From positions 1 through 7,875 of the forward strand of contig JAJXYI010000172.1 in NCBI GenBank assembly GCA_021780625.1: a DNA stretch of 7,875 nucleotides, written 5' to 3'. Under the pieces are notes generated by a model. It made no database searches. It was not told where the DNA came from and was given only the letters and a program-made list of their open reading frames with translations. Source of the stretch: a bacterium. Lineage in GTDB: Bacteria; Verrucomicrobiota; Verrucomicrobiae; Opitutales; Opitutaceae. Made by a program: the position numbers and the translations under genes. Shown here in pieces: positions 1-5,500 of this stretch; position 1 is the first letter of the stretch; every line of letters starts with the position of its first letter.

Positions 1-751
1 CTTTCTCGATGAAATTGGAGACATGGCGCTCGCCACCCAGACCAAGATCCTGCGCGTGCTCCAGCAGGGTGAGATTCAGCGCGTAGGGGGAACCGAGACG
101 CTCCGCGTCGACGTTCGCATCATCGCCGCGACCAACAAGGATCTCGAGGCCATGGTCCGGGCCAAGTCGTTTCGCGAGGATCTGTATTACCGCCTGAACG
201 TCGTGCGTATCAAGATGCCCCCCCTGCGCGAGCGTCCCGAGGATATTCCGCAGATCGTCGACTTCTGCCTTCAGAATCTCGTCAAGAATCGCAAGGCACG
301 CGTGGGGAAGGTGTCGCCCGAGGCCATGAGCGTGCTCTCCCGTCACGGCTGGCCAGGCAATGTGCGCGAACTCGAGAACGTCGTCTATCGCAGCGCGGTG
401 ATCGCCCAGGGAGATGCGATTCTTGTGAAGGACCTCCCGACGGAGCTGCGGGAAGCGGTGGCCTCGCTTCCGGTCTTGTCGACGGACGCGGTTGTTCCTG
501 TTCCGGCCTCGGACACCGTCGAACCCGCTGGTTCGGTTCGGACACCGTCCGAGACCCAGGCTCTGGATGCCGCCTTCGATTCCATCCTCGAGCTCTGCGG
601 CCGCACCGGCGAACCGCTCCTGGCGACGGTCGATAAGGCCCTGGTCGATCGAGTCCTCAGGGCCGAGGGCGGCGATCACGCGAAGGCGGCCACCCGGCTC
701 GGAATTGCCAAGGCGGCACTCAAGCGCCGGCTCGGTGAGCCCGATGTTTGA
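1..751 (+). CDS. Sigma54-dependent AAA+ transcriptional activator (NtrC-type), C-terminal part; 5' end outside window
   Basis: The reading frame is already open at base 2, so the gene starts upstream of the window. The first visible residues, FLDEIGD (2-22), are the Walker B motif of an enhancer-binding AAA+ ATPase. Sensor I (AATN, 125-136), the arginine-finger segment (FREDLYYRL, 170-196) and sensor II (GNVREL, 356-373) follow in the expected order. A Pro/Ala/Val-rich linker (about 455-560) leads to a C-terminal Fis-type helix-turn-helix (about 626-735; key pattern AAxRLGIAKAALKRRL). Family members hydrolyse ATP to open sigma54 promoter complexes. The GAFTGA loop and any N-terminal receiver or sensor domain lie outside the window, so the input signal cannot be told. 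The helix-turn-helix has AKAAL where many relatives have RxTL, which may affect DNA recognition. The family call is secure; the target genes are unknown. Confidence 0.93.
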   Translation, partial: FLDEIGDMALATQTKILRVLQQGEIQRVGGTETLRVDVRIIAATNKDLEAMVRAKSFREDLYYRLNVVRIKMPPLRERPEDIPQIVDFCLQNLVKNRKARVGKVSPEAMSVLSRHGWPGNVRELENVVYRSAVIAQGDAILVKDLPTELREAVASLPVLSTDAVVPVPASDTVEPAGSVRTPSETQALDAAFDSILELCGRTGEPLLATVDKALVDRVLRAEGGDHAKAATRLGIAKAALKRRLGEPDV

Positions 752-799
752 TCGCAAATTTGGCGATTGAAATCGGACCAGGGTGGGACTGGAAACGCA

Positions 800-830
800 G
801 ACGCCGCGATCCCTGGGGAATCGCGGCGTC
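800..830. terminator. Hairpin between convergent genes, probable shared terminator
   Basis: GACGCCGCGAT (800-810) and ATCGCGGCGTC (820-830) form a perfect 11-bp GC-rich stem around a 9-base loop. It sits in the 101-bp gap between the stop of the AAA+ activator (751) and the stop of the minus-strand DUF6515-like gene (853). Neither side carries a strong T-run; the minus side has only a short GTTTCC. It could act as a bidirectional terminator or as a 3'-end stabilising structure. The stem is directly visible; the function is inferred from position. Confidence 0.6.
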
Positions 831-852
831 GTCACGAAGCGCAGTGGATACG

Positions 853-1494
853 TCACTTCTTCCACGGTGCCTGCACGACTCGGTAGCCGTCGGGCGTTTT
901 CCGAAAATACACGTCGTCGCATTCGTGGTACTCAATATCCTGATACCAGACGCTCTTTGTGTCCGCGGGGAGGGCCCGGGTGATCGCTCCAAGCGGAGCC
1001 TGGGTCCAGACGAGCCCTTCGGGCGTCTTGACGAAGAACTGGCCGTCTTTGAAGAGGAACTCCTTTTGGCCGAGCCATACGGACTGATATTCCGCCGCGG
1101 GGGCGCTCGGGGCGGGCGATGGGGCCGCCTGGACCACGGTGACTGGAGGATCGACGATCACATATCCTTCCGGGGCCGGGCGGTAGTAGACGTCTTCGCA
1201 GCGGTAATACAGCACATTGCCGATATAGATCCGCGTATAGAACGGTGGCAGCGTCCGGATCACGATGCCGCGCGGCGGACGCACAAGCATATAGCCGCGG
1301 GGCGTATAGCGGTAGTACAGCCCGCGATGCATGTAGAAGCGATCGCGGCCGTGGACGACTTCGACGGCCCCGCGGGGAAAGCCCAAGCCAATGGAGAATC
1401 CGATGTGAGTGTCCGCATTGGCTTTCGTAGTCAACAGGGGGGGCGCAGCAACGGCGCACAGTACGGTGATCGTGGCGAGGAGTCTTGAATTCAT
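853..1494 (-). CDS. Exported DUF6515-like protein with an internal duplication
   Basis: The start chosen is the ATG at 1494-1492. It gives 213 residues beginning with a clear Sec signal peptide: MNSR, a hydrophobic stretch (residues 5-21), then a likely cut after ANA at residue 27. The frame stays open to 1677, but the extra 61 residues would bury the signal peptide, so I reject that start. The mature protein is Tyr/Pro-rich with motifs such as VYYRPAPEGYVIVDPP, the style of DUF6515 proteins, whose function is not established. Residues 59-117 and 152-210 align without gaps at 19 of 59 identities, including a shared C-(E/D)-D-V-Y-(Y/F)-R block. They are joined by a Pro/Ala-rich linker (about 123-134). 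One cysteine per repeat (residues 99 and 192) could form a disulfide. It probably acts in the periplasm or at the envelope. No Shine-Dalgarno sequence is seen before the ATG. Confidence 0.85.
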   Translation of the reverse strand: MNSRLLATITVLCAVAAPPLLTTKANADTHIGFSIGLGFPRGAVEVVHGRDRFYMHRGLYYRYTPRGYMLVRPPRGIVIRTLPPFYTRIYIGNVLYYRCEDVYYRPAPEGYVIVDPPVTVVQAAPSPAPSAPAAEYQSVWLGQKEFLFKDGQFFVKTPEGLVWTQAPLGAITRALPADTKSVWYQDIEYHECDDVYFRKTPDGYRVVQAPWKK

Positions 1495-1750
1495 GGTGAT
1501 AGAGGAAACTGTGGGATTTTGACCTTCACTTCCTAGACGCGTTTCCTGGGAAAGCGGCGACAGGGAGACCCTATGCGTGCCGGATGGGCCTGGATGTGAT
1601 GGGGTAAGGTTCCAATTATGAGCGTTGGCGGCGGGTGGGGGTGCATTCATCACGACTTTAAAAATTCGTGTAGTCAATGGTCGGTCAGAAGCGTCCCAAA
1701 GCCGGTATCGATCTTTTTGACAGGAACCCTCAACCTAAACCATTACCCGC

Positions 1751-2191
1751 ATGTCCTCGATCAACTCCTTGGGATCAAATGCTGCGTCGAACTCCGGCGT
1801 CGATTCGACTGCCTTCCAGCAGCGCCAGACCGACTTCCAGTCGCTCGCCGCTGCGCTTCAAAGCAACGATCTCGCGTCCGCCCAGCAAGCTTTGACTCAA
1901 ATTCAGAAAGACAACCCGAAGCTGGCGCAGGCGCTTCAAAATCTAGGGTCCAACGCGAGCAACGGAAACTCGCCGCTCGGTGACCTTTCGAACCTGGCCA
2001 CTGCTTTGAATAGCGGAAATCTGAATGGCGCGCAGGCTGCGTTCAAGGCACTGCAGTCACATCGTCACCACGGCCATCATCGCGCCGCTCCAAAACAGGC
2101 GGTGTCTGCCTCGGACACGGATGGCGACAGCGATGGTTCCACCGGGCCGTCGACTTCGACCCTTGGGACTGTGATCGACACTTCGGCTTGA
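1751..2191 (+). CDS. Small Ala/Gln/Ser-rich repeat protein with His-rich patch and Asp-rich tail (hypothetical)
   Basis: 146 residues, no signal peptide and no membrane segment. Two copies of a helical repeat are visible: residues 27-52 and 77-102, 11 of 26 positions identical, pattern DxxxLxxALxSxxLxxAQxAxxxxQ. A His-rich patch follows (SHRHHGHHR, 103-111; five His). Next comes an Asp-rich segment (DTDGDSDG, 122-129) that resembles a Ca-binding loop but lacks the full EF-hand spacing. The tail is Ser/Thr-rich. Small proteins with FQxLxxALQSGDLxxAQxA repeats and a His-rich stretch occur in many proteobacterial and related genomes (recalled, not searched); I know of no assigned function. Metal binding is suggested by composition only. 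The ATG at 1751 begins the first plausible protein sequence; no Shine-Dalgarno precedes it. The gene has its own terminator 29 bases downstream, so it is probably monocistronic. Confidence 0.8.
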   Translation: MSSINSLGSNAASNSGVDSTAFQQRQTDFQSLAAALQSNDLASAQQALTQIQKDNPKLAQALQNLGSNASNGNSPLGDLSNLATALNSGNLNGAQAAFKALQSHRHHGHHRAAPKQAVSASDTDGDSDGSTGPSTSTLGTVIDTSA

Positions 2192-2219
2192 GTCCGAGGT
2201 GCAGAGCGAAGGATTCGAA

Positions 2220-2247
2220 GGCCCGGGCAAGCCCGGGCCGATTTTTT
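2220..2247 (+). terminator. Rho-independent terminator after the repeat-protein gene
   Basis: GGCCCGGGC (2220-2228) and GCCCGGGCC (2231-2239) form a 9-bp all-GC inverted repeat. The innermost pair probably opens to give a CAAG tetraloop. GA and then six T (2242-2247) follow directly. Position and form are those of a classical intrinsic terminator for the gene ending at 2191. Confidence 0.92.
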
Positions 2248-2345
2248 GATCCCTGCCCGCCTGTGGCGATGCCACTGCGTTGCAGGACGCCGGGCAGGAA
2301 TTCGCTCGAATGGAGTGTGCCGTTATCCATTGTTTTTCGATCCCG

Positions 2346-3572
2346 ATGAGCCAAACCGCGCCCGCCTTCAAGATTCTCGGCTACCGGGATTTCAGATACT
2401 CGTTGATATCCCGCTTCCTGGCGGAGTTTGGTTTGATGATGGTGAGCGTGGCAGTGGGCTGGCAGGTCTACGGACTCACGCATCAGGCCATGGCGCTGGG
2501 CATCGTGGGGCTCATGCAGTTTGCACCGGCCTTCGTGATGACGCTCCCGGGGGGGCTGGCGTCGGATCGTTTCGATCGCAGGAACGTCCTGCTCTTCGGG
2601 TATATCTTGGAGACGATCGTGGCAGCGACGCTGCTGACGCTGACGGTGTCGCACCATCTGCATGTCGGGTTGATTTACGGGGTGCTGACGCTCGTCGGGG
2701 TGGGGCGGGCCTTTATCGCGCCGGCCAGCCAGTCGCTCGTGCCGTTTCTGGTGCCGCAGGGGGACTTCGTTCGCGCTGTGGCGTGGGCATCGTCGTCGTT
2801 TCAGGCGGCGGCGATAGCGGGGCCGGCGGCGGGCGGACTGCTCTACGGATTTGGTCCGGGGTATGTCTATGGCTTCGCGCTAGGGTGTTTCTTGGTCGCG
2901 GGCGTTTTGATCGTGAGCCTGCAGACGCGACTCAAGATTCACAATCCGTCCGCGGCGGGCCTCAAGGCGTTGTTTTCGGGTGTACGCTTTGTCTTCGAGC
3001 GGAAGATCATCCTGGGGGCGGTTTCTTTGGATCTTTTTGCGGTGCTATTTGGCGGTGCGACGGCGCTGCTGCCGATCTACGCTAGCGACATCCTTCACAC
3101 GGGACCCTGGGGGTTGGGCATGTTGAGGAGTGCGCCGGCGCTGGGCGCCGGGATCACGGCATTGTGGATCGCGCAGCGACCGATCCGGCATCGTGTGGGC
3201 CTGAAACTTTTCCTGTGCGTGGCGCTGTTCGGGGTGTTTACGATCGCCTTTGGAGTGAGCCGGTCGTTTTGGGCATCGCTGGTCCTGCTCACGCTGCTCG
3301 GGGCGGTTGACATGGTCAGCGTGGTGGTCCGCCAGACCCTGGTTCAGGTGAATACTCCGGACGAGATGCGCGGCAGGGTGAGCGCAGTGAACATGCTGTT
3401 CATCGGTGCGTCGAACGAACTCGGGGAATTTGAGTCGGGGGCTACTGCCGCGTGGTTTGGGGTCGTGCGCTCGGTAGTGATTGGCGGGATCGGCACCCTT
3501 GGGGTGGTTGGGTTCTGGACGTGGCTGTTTCCCGATCTGAGGCGAATGCACGATCTGGATCCGAAGGCCTGA
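2346..3572 (+). CDS. MFS transporter, MFS_3 / EntS-like efflux type
   Basis: 408 residues with about 10-12 hydrophobic segments; an inner-membrane carrier. The loop after the second helix carries MFS motif A (GGLASDRFDRRNV, residues 69-81). The long motif near residues 336-365 (NTPDEMRGRVSAVN, then FIGASNELGEFESG) is typical of the MFS_3 group that includes the enterobactin exporter EntS. The end, (V)VIGGIGTLGVVGFW then FPDLRRM, also fits. Such proteins export small molecules by proton antiport; the substrate cannot be told here and no siderophore genes are nearby. Start: ATG 2346 gives MSQTAPAFKILGYRDFR, the usual N-terminus. ATG 2310 is a real alternative because AGGAA lies about 10 bases upstream of it, and the frame is open back to TTG 2280. 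The gene lies just after the terminator at 2220-2247, so it should have its own promoter, which I could not identify. Confidence 0.9.
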   Translation: MSQTAPAFKILGYRDFRYSLISRFLAEFGLMMVSVAVGWQVYGLTHQAMALGIVGLMQFAPAFVMTLPGGLASDRFDRRNVLLFGYILETIVAATLLTLTVSHHLHVGLIYGVLTLVGVGRAFIAPASQSLVPFLVPQGDFVRAVAWASSSFQAAAIAGPAAGGLLYGFGPGYVYGFALGCFLVAGVLIVSLQTRLKIHNPSAAGLKALFSGVRFVFERKIILGAVSLDLFAVLFGGATALLPIYASDILHTGPWGLGMLRSAPALGAGITALWIAQRPIRHRVGLKLFLCVALFGVFTIAFGVSRSFWASLVLLTLLGAVDMVSVVVRQTLVQVNTPDEMRGRVSAVNMLFIGASNELGEFESGATAAWFGVVRSVVIGGIGTLGVVGFWTWLFPDLRRMHDLDPKA

Positions 3573-3582
3573 CCCGGTCAGG
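3568..3582. terminator. Small hairpin spanning the MFS stop codon, possible convergent end signal
   Basis: CCTGAC (3568-3573) and GTCAGG (3577-3582) form a 6-bp stem with a 3-base loop. The TGA stop of the transporter lies inside the left arm, and the stem fills most of the 17-bp gap before the convergent regulator gene. There is no T-run on either side, so a terminator role is only a suggestion. Confidence 0.3.
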
Positions 3583-3589
3583 GGGCGGC

Positions 3590-4282
3590 TCAGGACAGAC
3601 CGTTTTTGCGGGTCACGCCGTTTTCGATCACGCCGGCGCCGATTGCGTAGCGGGTGAGGCCGGCGGTGTCGTGGATGTCGAGTTTGTCCATGAGCTGCTG
3701 CCGGTGTTTCTGGACGGTCTTGATGCTGATGCCGAGGGCGGCGGCAACCTGCTTGTTGGCGGCGCCTTCAGAGACGAGTTGGAGCACTTGGAGCTCGCGG
3801 GCGGTGAGACCGTCGTTGCGCCCTCTTTCGCCGAGGGATCGGGATGAATACTTTCTCGTTTTGGCGGGAGTGGCGCAGCCCTGCACGATCGGCAGGAACG
3901 GAGTCTTGCCCTTCACGATATGCCGGATCGATTTGGCCAAGGTTGCGTAGCTGTTTTCCTTGGAAATGAAACCGTGCGCGCCGAGCTCGGCGGTGCGCTC
4001 GATGTATTTGTCGTCGCAATAGGCGGAGAGTACGACGAGCTTCGTATTGGGTCTGGCCCTGCGGATCTGGCGCATGGCCTCGAAGCCGTTGAGCACAGGC
4101 ATCGAAAGGTCCATGATGACGAGGTCGGGGGAGAGCTTTTTGGCGAGGTCAACGGCTTCCTTGCCGGTCGAGGCCTCTCCGACGATATTGAAATCTTTTT
4201 CGTTTCCGAGCAGGGTGCGCAGTCCCTCCCGAATCAAATTGTGATCGTCTGCGATTAGGATCGTGGTGCGGGTCTTAGGCAT
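3590..4282 (-). CDS. NarL/FixJ-type response regulator (REC plus LuxR-type HTH)
   Basis: 230 residues. The receiver domain (about 6-122) has the acidic pair D12-D13, phospho-acceptor D58 in IMDLSMP, the switch residue S86 (LSAY) and invariant K108 (ISKEN). A linker of about 35 residues leads to a LuxR-type helix-turn-helix (about 159-219), with the family signature LTAREL, then EGAANKQVAAALGISIKTVQKH. All catalytic receiver residues are present, so it should be phosphorylated by a histidine kinase and bind DNA as a dimer. No kinase gene is adjacent on its own strand. The hybrid kinase at 5501-7678 is the nearest, on the other strand. It is divergent from the lone receiver at 4717 and converges with the transporter. 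ATG 4282 puts the first beta strand (TTILIADD) at the normal distance from the N-terminus. No Shine-Dalgarno precedes it. Confidence 0.95.
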   Translation of the reverse strand: MPKTRTTILIADDHNLIREGLRTLLGNEKDFNIVGEASTGKEAVDLAKKLSPDLVIMDLSMPVLNGFEAMRQIRRARPNTKLVVLSAYCDDKYIERTAELGAHGFISKENSYATLAKSIRHIVKGKTPFLPIVQGCATPAKTRKYSSRSLGERGRNDGLTARELQVLQLVSEGAANKQVAAALGISIKTVQKHRQQLMDKLDIHDTAGLTRYAIGAGVIENGVTRKNGLS

Positions 4283-4320
4283 GTTGGTTCAACGATTCGT
4301 GTAGGGCAAAAATTGAATAC

Positions 4321-4330
4321 GCCTCGAGGC
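4321..4330. repeat. Perfect 10-bp palindrome upstream of the LuxR-type regulator
   Basis: GCCTCGAGGC is fully self-complementary. It lies about 40 bases upstream of the regulator's ATG (minus strand), where a promoter or operator is expected. TATTCA (minus strand) next to it is a weak -10 candidate with no good -35. An operator role is inferred from position only. Confidence 0.3.
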
Positions 4331-4509
4331 ACAATGCCCCTGGTCAATCGGCGATACCGCCTTTGTTTGTGCAGGATTTTCTGTGGAGAAAACCGGGTTG
4401 GATGAAGCGGGAGTCATTGAAAGAAGCGGAACATCAAGCCAAAACTGAAGGGCGACCAAAAATCCGAAACTGTGGTGAACTGGCGGCGTAAGTCGCTTTA
4501 AGCTAAAAA

Positions 4510-4526
4510 CTCGCAGCGATTGCGAG
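4510..4526. repeat. CTCGCA-N5-TGCGAG dyad, possible operator
   Basis: CTCGCA (4510-4515) and TGCGAG (4521-4526) are perfect inverted half-sites separated by GCGAT. The 17-bp two-fold symmetry suits a dimeric regulator, but the same sequence can form a short hairpin. It sits roughly midway between the two divergent start codons. No second copy was noticed in the window. Confidence 0.35.
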
Positions 4527-4628
4527 GAGATGTTAATGGGGTAAAGACCTACCTAAGTGGCATGAAAAATAAGTGAAAATAGCCTCGGTGTTCGGTGGGT
4601 CATCACCCCATATATTCACTCGGCCGGA

Positions 4629-4639
4629 TATTATATACT
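4629..4639 (+). promoter_or_regulatory. -10-like patch upstream of the lone receiver gene
   Basis: TATTATATACT contains two overlapping 5-of-6 matches to TATAAT (TATTAT and TATACT). A start of transcription near 4645 would give a leader of about 70 bases to ATG 4717, or a nearly leaderless message from ATG 4651. No acceptable -35 box lies 15-19 bases upstream, so it may need an activator or may be chance. If real, it rules out the far-upstream GTG start at 4573. Confidence 0.3.
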
Positions 4640-4716
4640 CGGTGCCGATAATGCCTCACCAACAACCGTCTGCGTGCCTTCCAGCCAGCAAGAGAACGAC
4701 GACTTCAGGCAGTGCG

Positions 4717-5112
4717 ATGCAATCCGACCGAAGCTATCGCGGATTGCGGGTACTGCTGCTTGAGGATGACGTATTTGTCCGGGACATCTGTGGGCGTTCG
4801 CTGGCCAAGATGGGTTTTGAAGTCCGTGCGGTGTCAGACACGGAGGAGGGGTGGCGACAGTTGGAGGCGGGCGGCGTGGATCTTATGATCACCGATCATC
4901 ACATGCCCAATGCGACGGGCCTTGAATTGATCGAGCGTGCGCGTGAGCGAAAGTTGGACACTCCGTGTATTTTGATCTCGGGCAACATGCCTGTGGTGGC
5001 GACGACAGCGATCGAGAAACTGGGGCGTGCCCGTGCGATGAACAAGCCATTCTCCATCGGGGATCTGAGGGCGGTGATCGGCGAGCTGATCGCGCCCCGT
5101 GAGCAGACTTAG
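4717..5112 (+). CDS. Stand-alone receiver-domain response regulator (CheY-like)
   Basis: From ATG 4717 the protein has 131 residues and is a single receiver domain with no output domain. It shows the acidic triad E16-D17-D18 (LLLEDD), phospho-acceptor D60 (MITDHHMP), switch residue S88 (LISGN) and K110 (NKPFS). Single-domain receivers serve as phosphate shuttles or sinks in phosphorelays, or act by protein contact as CheY does. The frame is open upstream to ATG 4651 (22 more residues) and GTG 4573 (48 more). The added sequence is Ser/Pro/Thr-rich and unlike a receiver, so I prefer 4717, where a weak AGGC precedes the ATG; 4651 remains possible. The hybrid kinase gene begins 388 bases downstream on the same strand, across an oppositely oriented tRNA gene. 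That makes it a plausible partner, but this is not shown. Confidence 0.9.
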   Translation: MQSDRSYRGLRVLLLEDDVFVRDICGRSLAKMGFEVRAVSDTEEGWRQLEAGGVDLMITDHHMPNATGLELIERARERKLDTPCILISGNMPVVATTAIEKLGRARAMNKPFSIGDLRAVIGELIAPREQT

Positions 5113-5138
5113 GGCCTCGGCACGCCGCGGGTGGTTCG

Positions 5139-5203
5139 GCCGGGCTTCGTGCCGCTTGGCGGCGACTTCGCCCGGCAGTCTTCTGCGCTGTTGTTCTGTT
5201 TTG
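5139..5203 (+). terminator. Two-tier inverted repeat followed by a T-rich tract, possible terminator
   Basis: An outer stem GCCGGGC/GCCCGGC (5139-5145 with 5170-5176) encloses an inner stem GCCGC/GCGGC (5151-5155 with 5159-5163), with unpaired 5- and 6-base sides between them. It starts 27 bases after the receiver stop. A T-rich but interrupted stretch ending in TTTT follows (to 5203). It may end transcription of the receiver gene before the opposing tRNA. The distance from stem to T's is longer than in a classical terminator. Confidence 0.35.
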
Positions 5204-5264
5204 GCCGGCGTGCTGCCGACTGGCGTAGCGGGGCATTGTACGTCGCGAAAGCGTTGACGAAGAC

Positions 5265-5356
<92 letters not shown>

Positions 5357-5375
5357 GGAAAGTGGTCGCTCAGGC

Positions 5376-5412
5376 AAAGAACCGGGGAGCCCAAGTGCAA
5401 GGCGGTTTTTTT
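5376..5412. terminator. A-tract/T-tract hairpin between the tRNA and the kinase gene
   Basis: AAAGAACCG (5376-5384) can pair with CGGTTTTTT (5403-5411), including one G-T pair, around an 18-base loop; the T-run is seven long (5406-5412). The A/stem/T form resembles a bidirectional terminator. However, it lies just upstream of the tRNA 5' end (minus strand) and about 90 bases before the kinase start (plus strand). It could stop read-through into the kinase gene, or could simply be part of the divergent promoter region. Confidence 0.3.
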
Positions 5413-5500
5413 GGTTTAATCCTATTTCTTTACCTGTACCCGTTTGATCCGATAGTAGCGTACCTCATCGTGATCCCTCTCCTGCCTCTGGTCTGATTCC

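Larger units (their letters stand above)
4283..4716. other. 434-bp AT-richer divergent intergenic region
   Basis: This is the longest stretch without a supported gene, and it is visibly richer in A and T than its flanks. It must hold the promoters of both the minus-strand LuxR-type regulator and the plus-strand lone receiver. Visible elements are a 10-bp palindrome (4321-4330), a TTTTCT/AGAAAA hairpin with a GTGG loop (4377-4392), a CTCGCA/TGCGAG dyad (4510-4526) and a -10-like patch (4629-4639). No convincing -35 element, riboswitch or small RNA was recognised. A GTG-initiated extension of the receiver frame to 4573 is possible but looks non-coding. Confidence 0.6.

Noticed and set aside
748..1488. 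Plus-strand open frame of 246 codons over the DUF6515-like gene
   Set aside because: It is fully antisense to a gene with a signal peptide and a repeated module. Its translation shows no domain and has the Arg/Gly/Asp-rich bias of a shadow frame.
1599..1607. ATGGGGTAA shared with 4536-4544 as a possible common regulatory motif
   Set aside because: A 9-base match is expected many times by chance in a window of this size, and the flanks do not match.
1495..1677. 61-codon N-terminal extension of the DUF6515-like protein
   Set aside because: It would place a polar Pro/Ser-rich stretch before an evident Sec signal peptide; the start at 1494 is far more likely.
1717..1746. Sigma70 promoter for the repeat-protein gene starting with a perfect TTGACA
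   Set aside because: No TATAAT-like box occurs 16-18 bases downstream, and the start codon follows too closely for a normal leader.
2246..3085. Plus-strand open frame of 279 codons inside the transporter gene
   Set aside because: The translation is Gly/Arg/Ala-rich without domains, while the other frame gives a clear MFS protein with motif A and the MFS_3 signature.
4481..4496. Sigma54-type -24/-12 promoter (TGGCGG to TCGC)
   Set aside because: The GG-to-GC distance is 13 bases instead of the required 12, and the intervening consensus bases are absent.
4573..4716. GTG (4573) or ATG (4651) starts for the lone receiver
   Set aside because: The added residues are not receiver-like, and the -10-like patch at 4629-4639 would lie inside the GTG version. 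ATG 4651 is kept as a minor alternative.
5245..5252. GCGAAAGC mini-hairpin next to the tRNA 3' end
   Set aside because: It is a known very stable small hairpin form, but only 8 bases long with no T-run; too short to support a processing or terminator signal.
5429..5456. Sigma70 promoter for the hybrid kinase (TTTACC, 16-base spacer, GATAGT)
   Set aside because: Both boxes match only 4 of 6 consensus bases, which is not distinguishable from chance.
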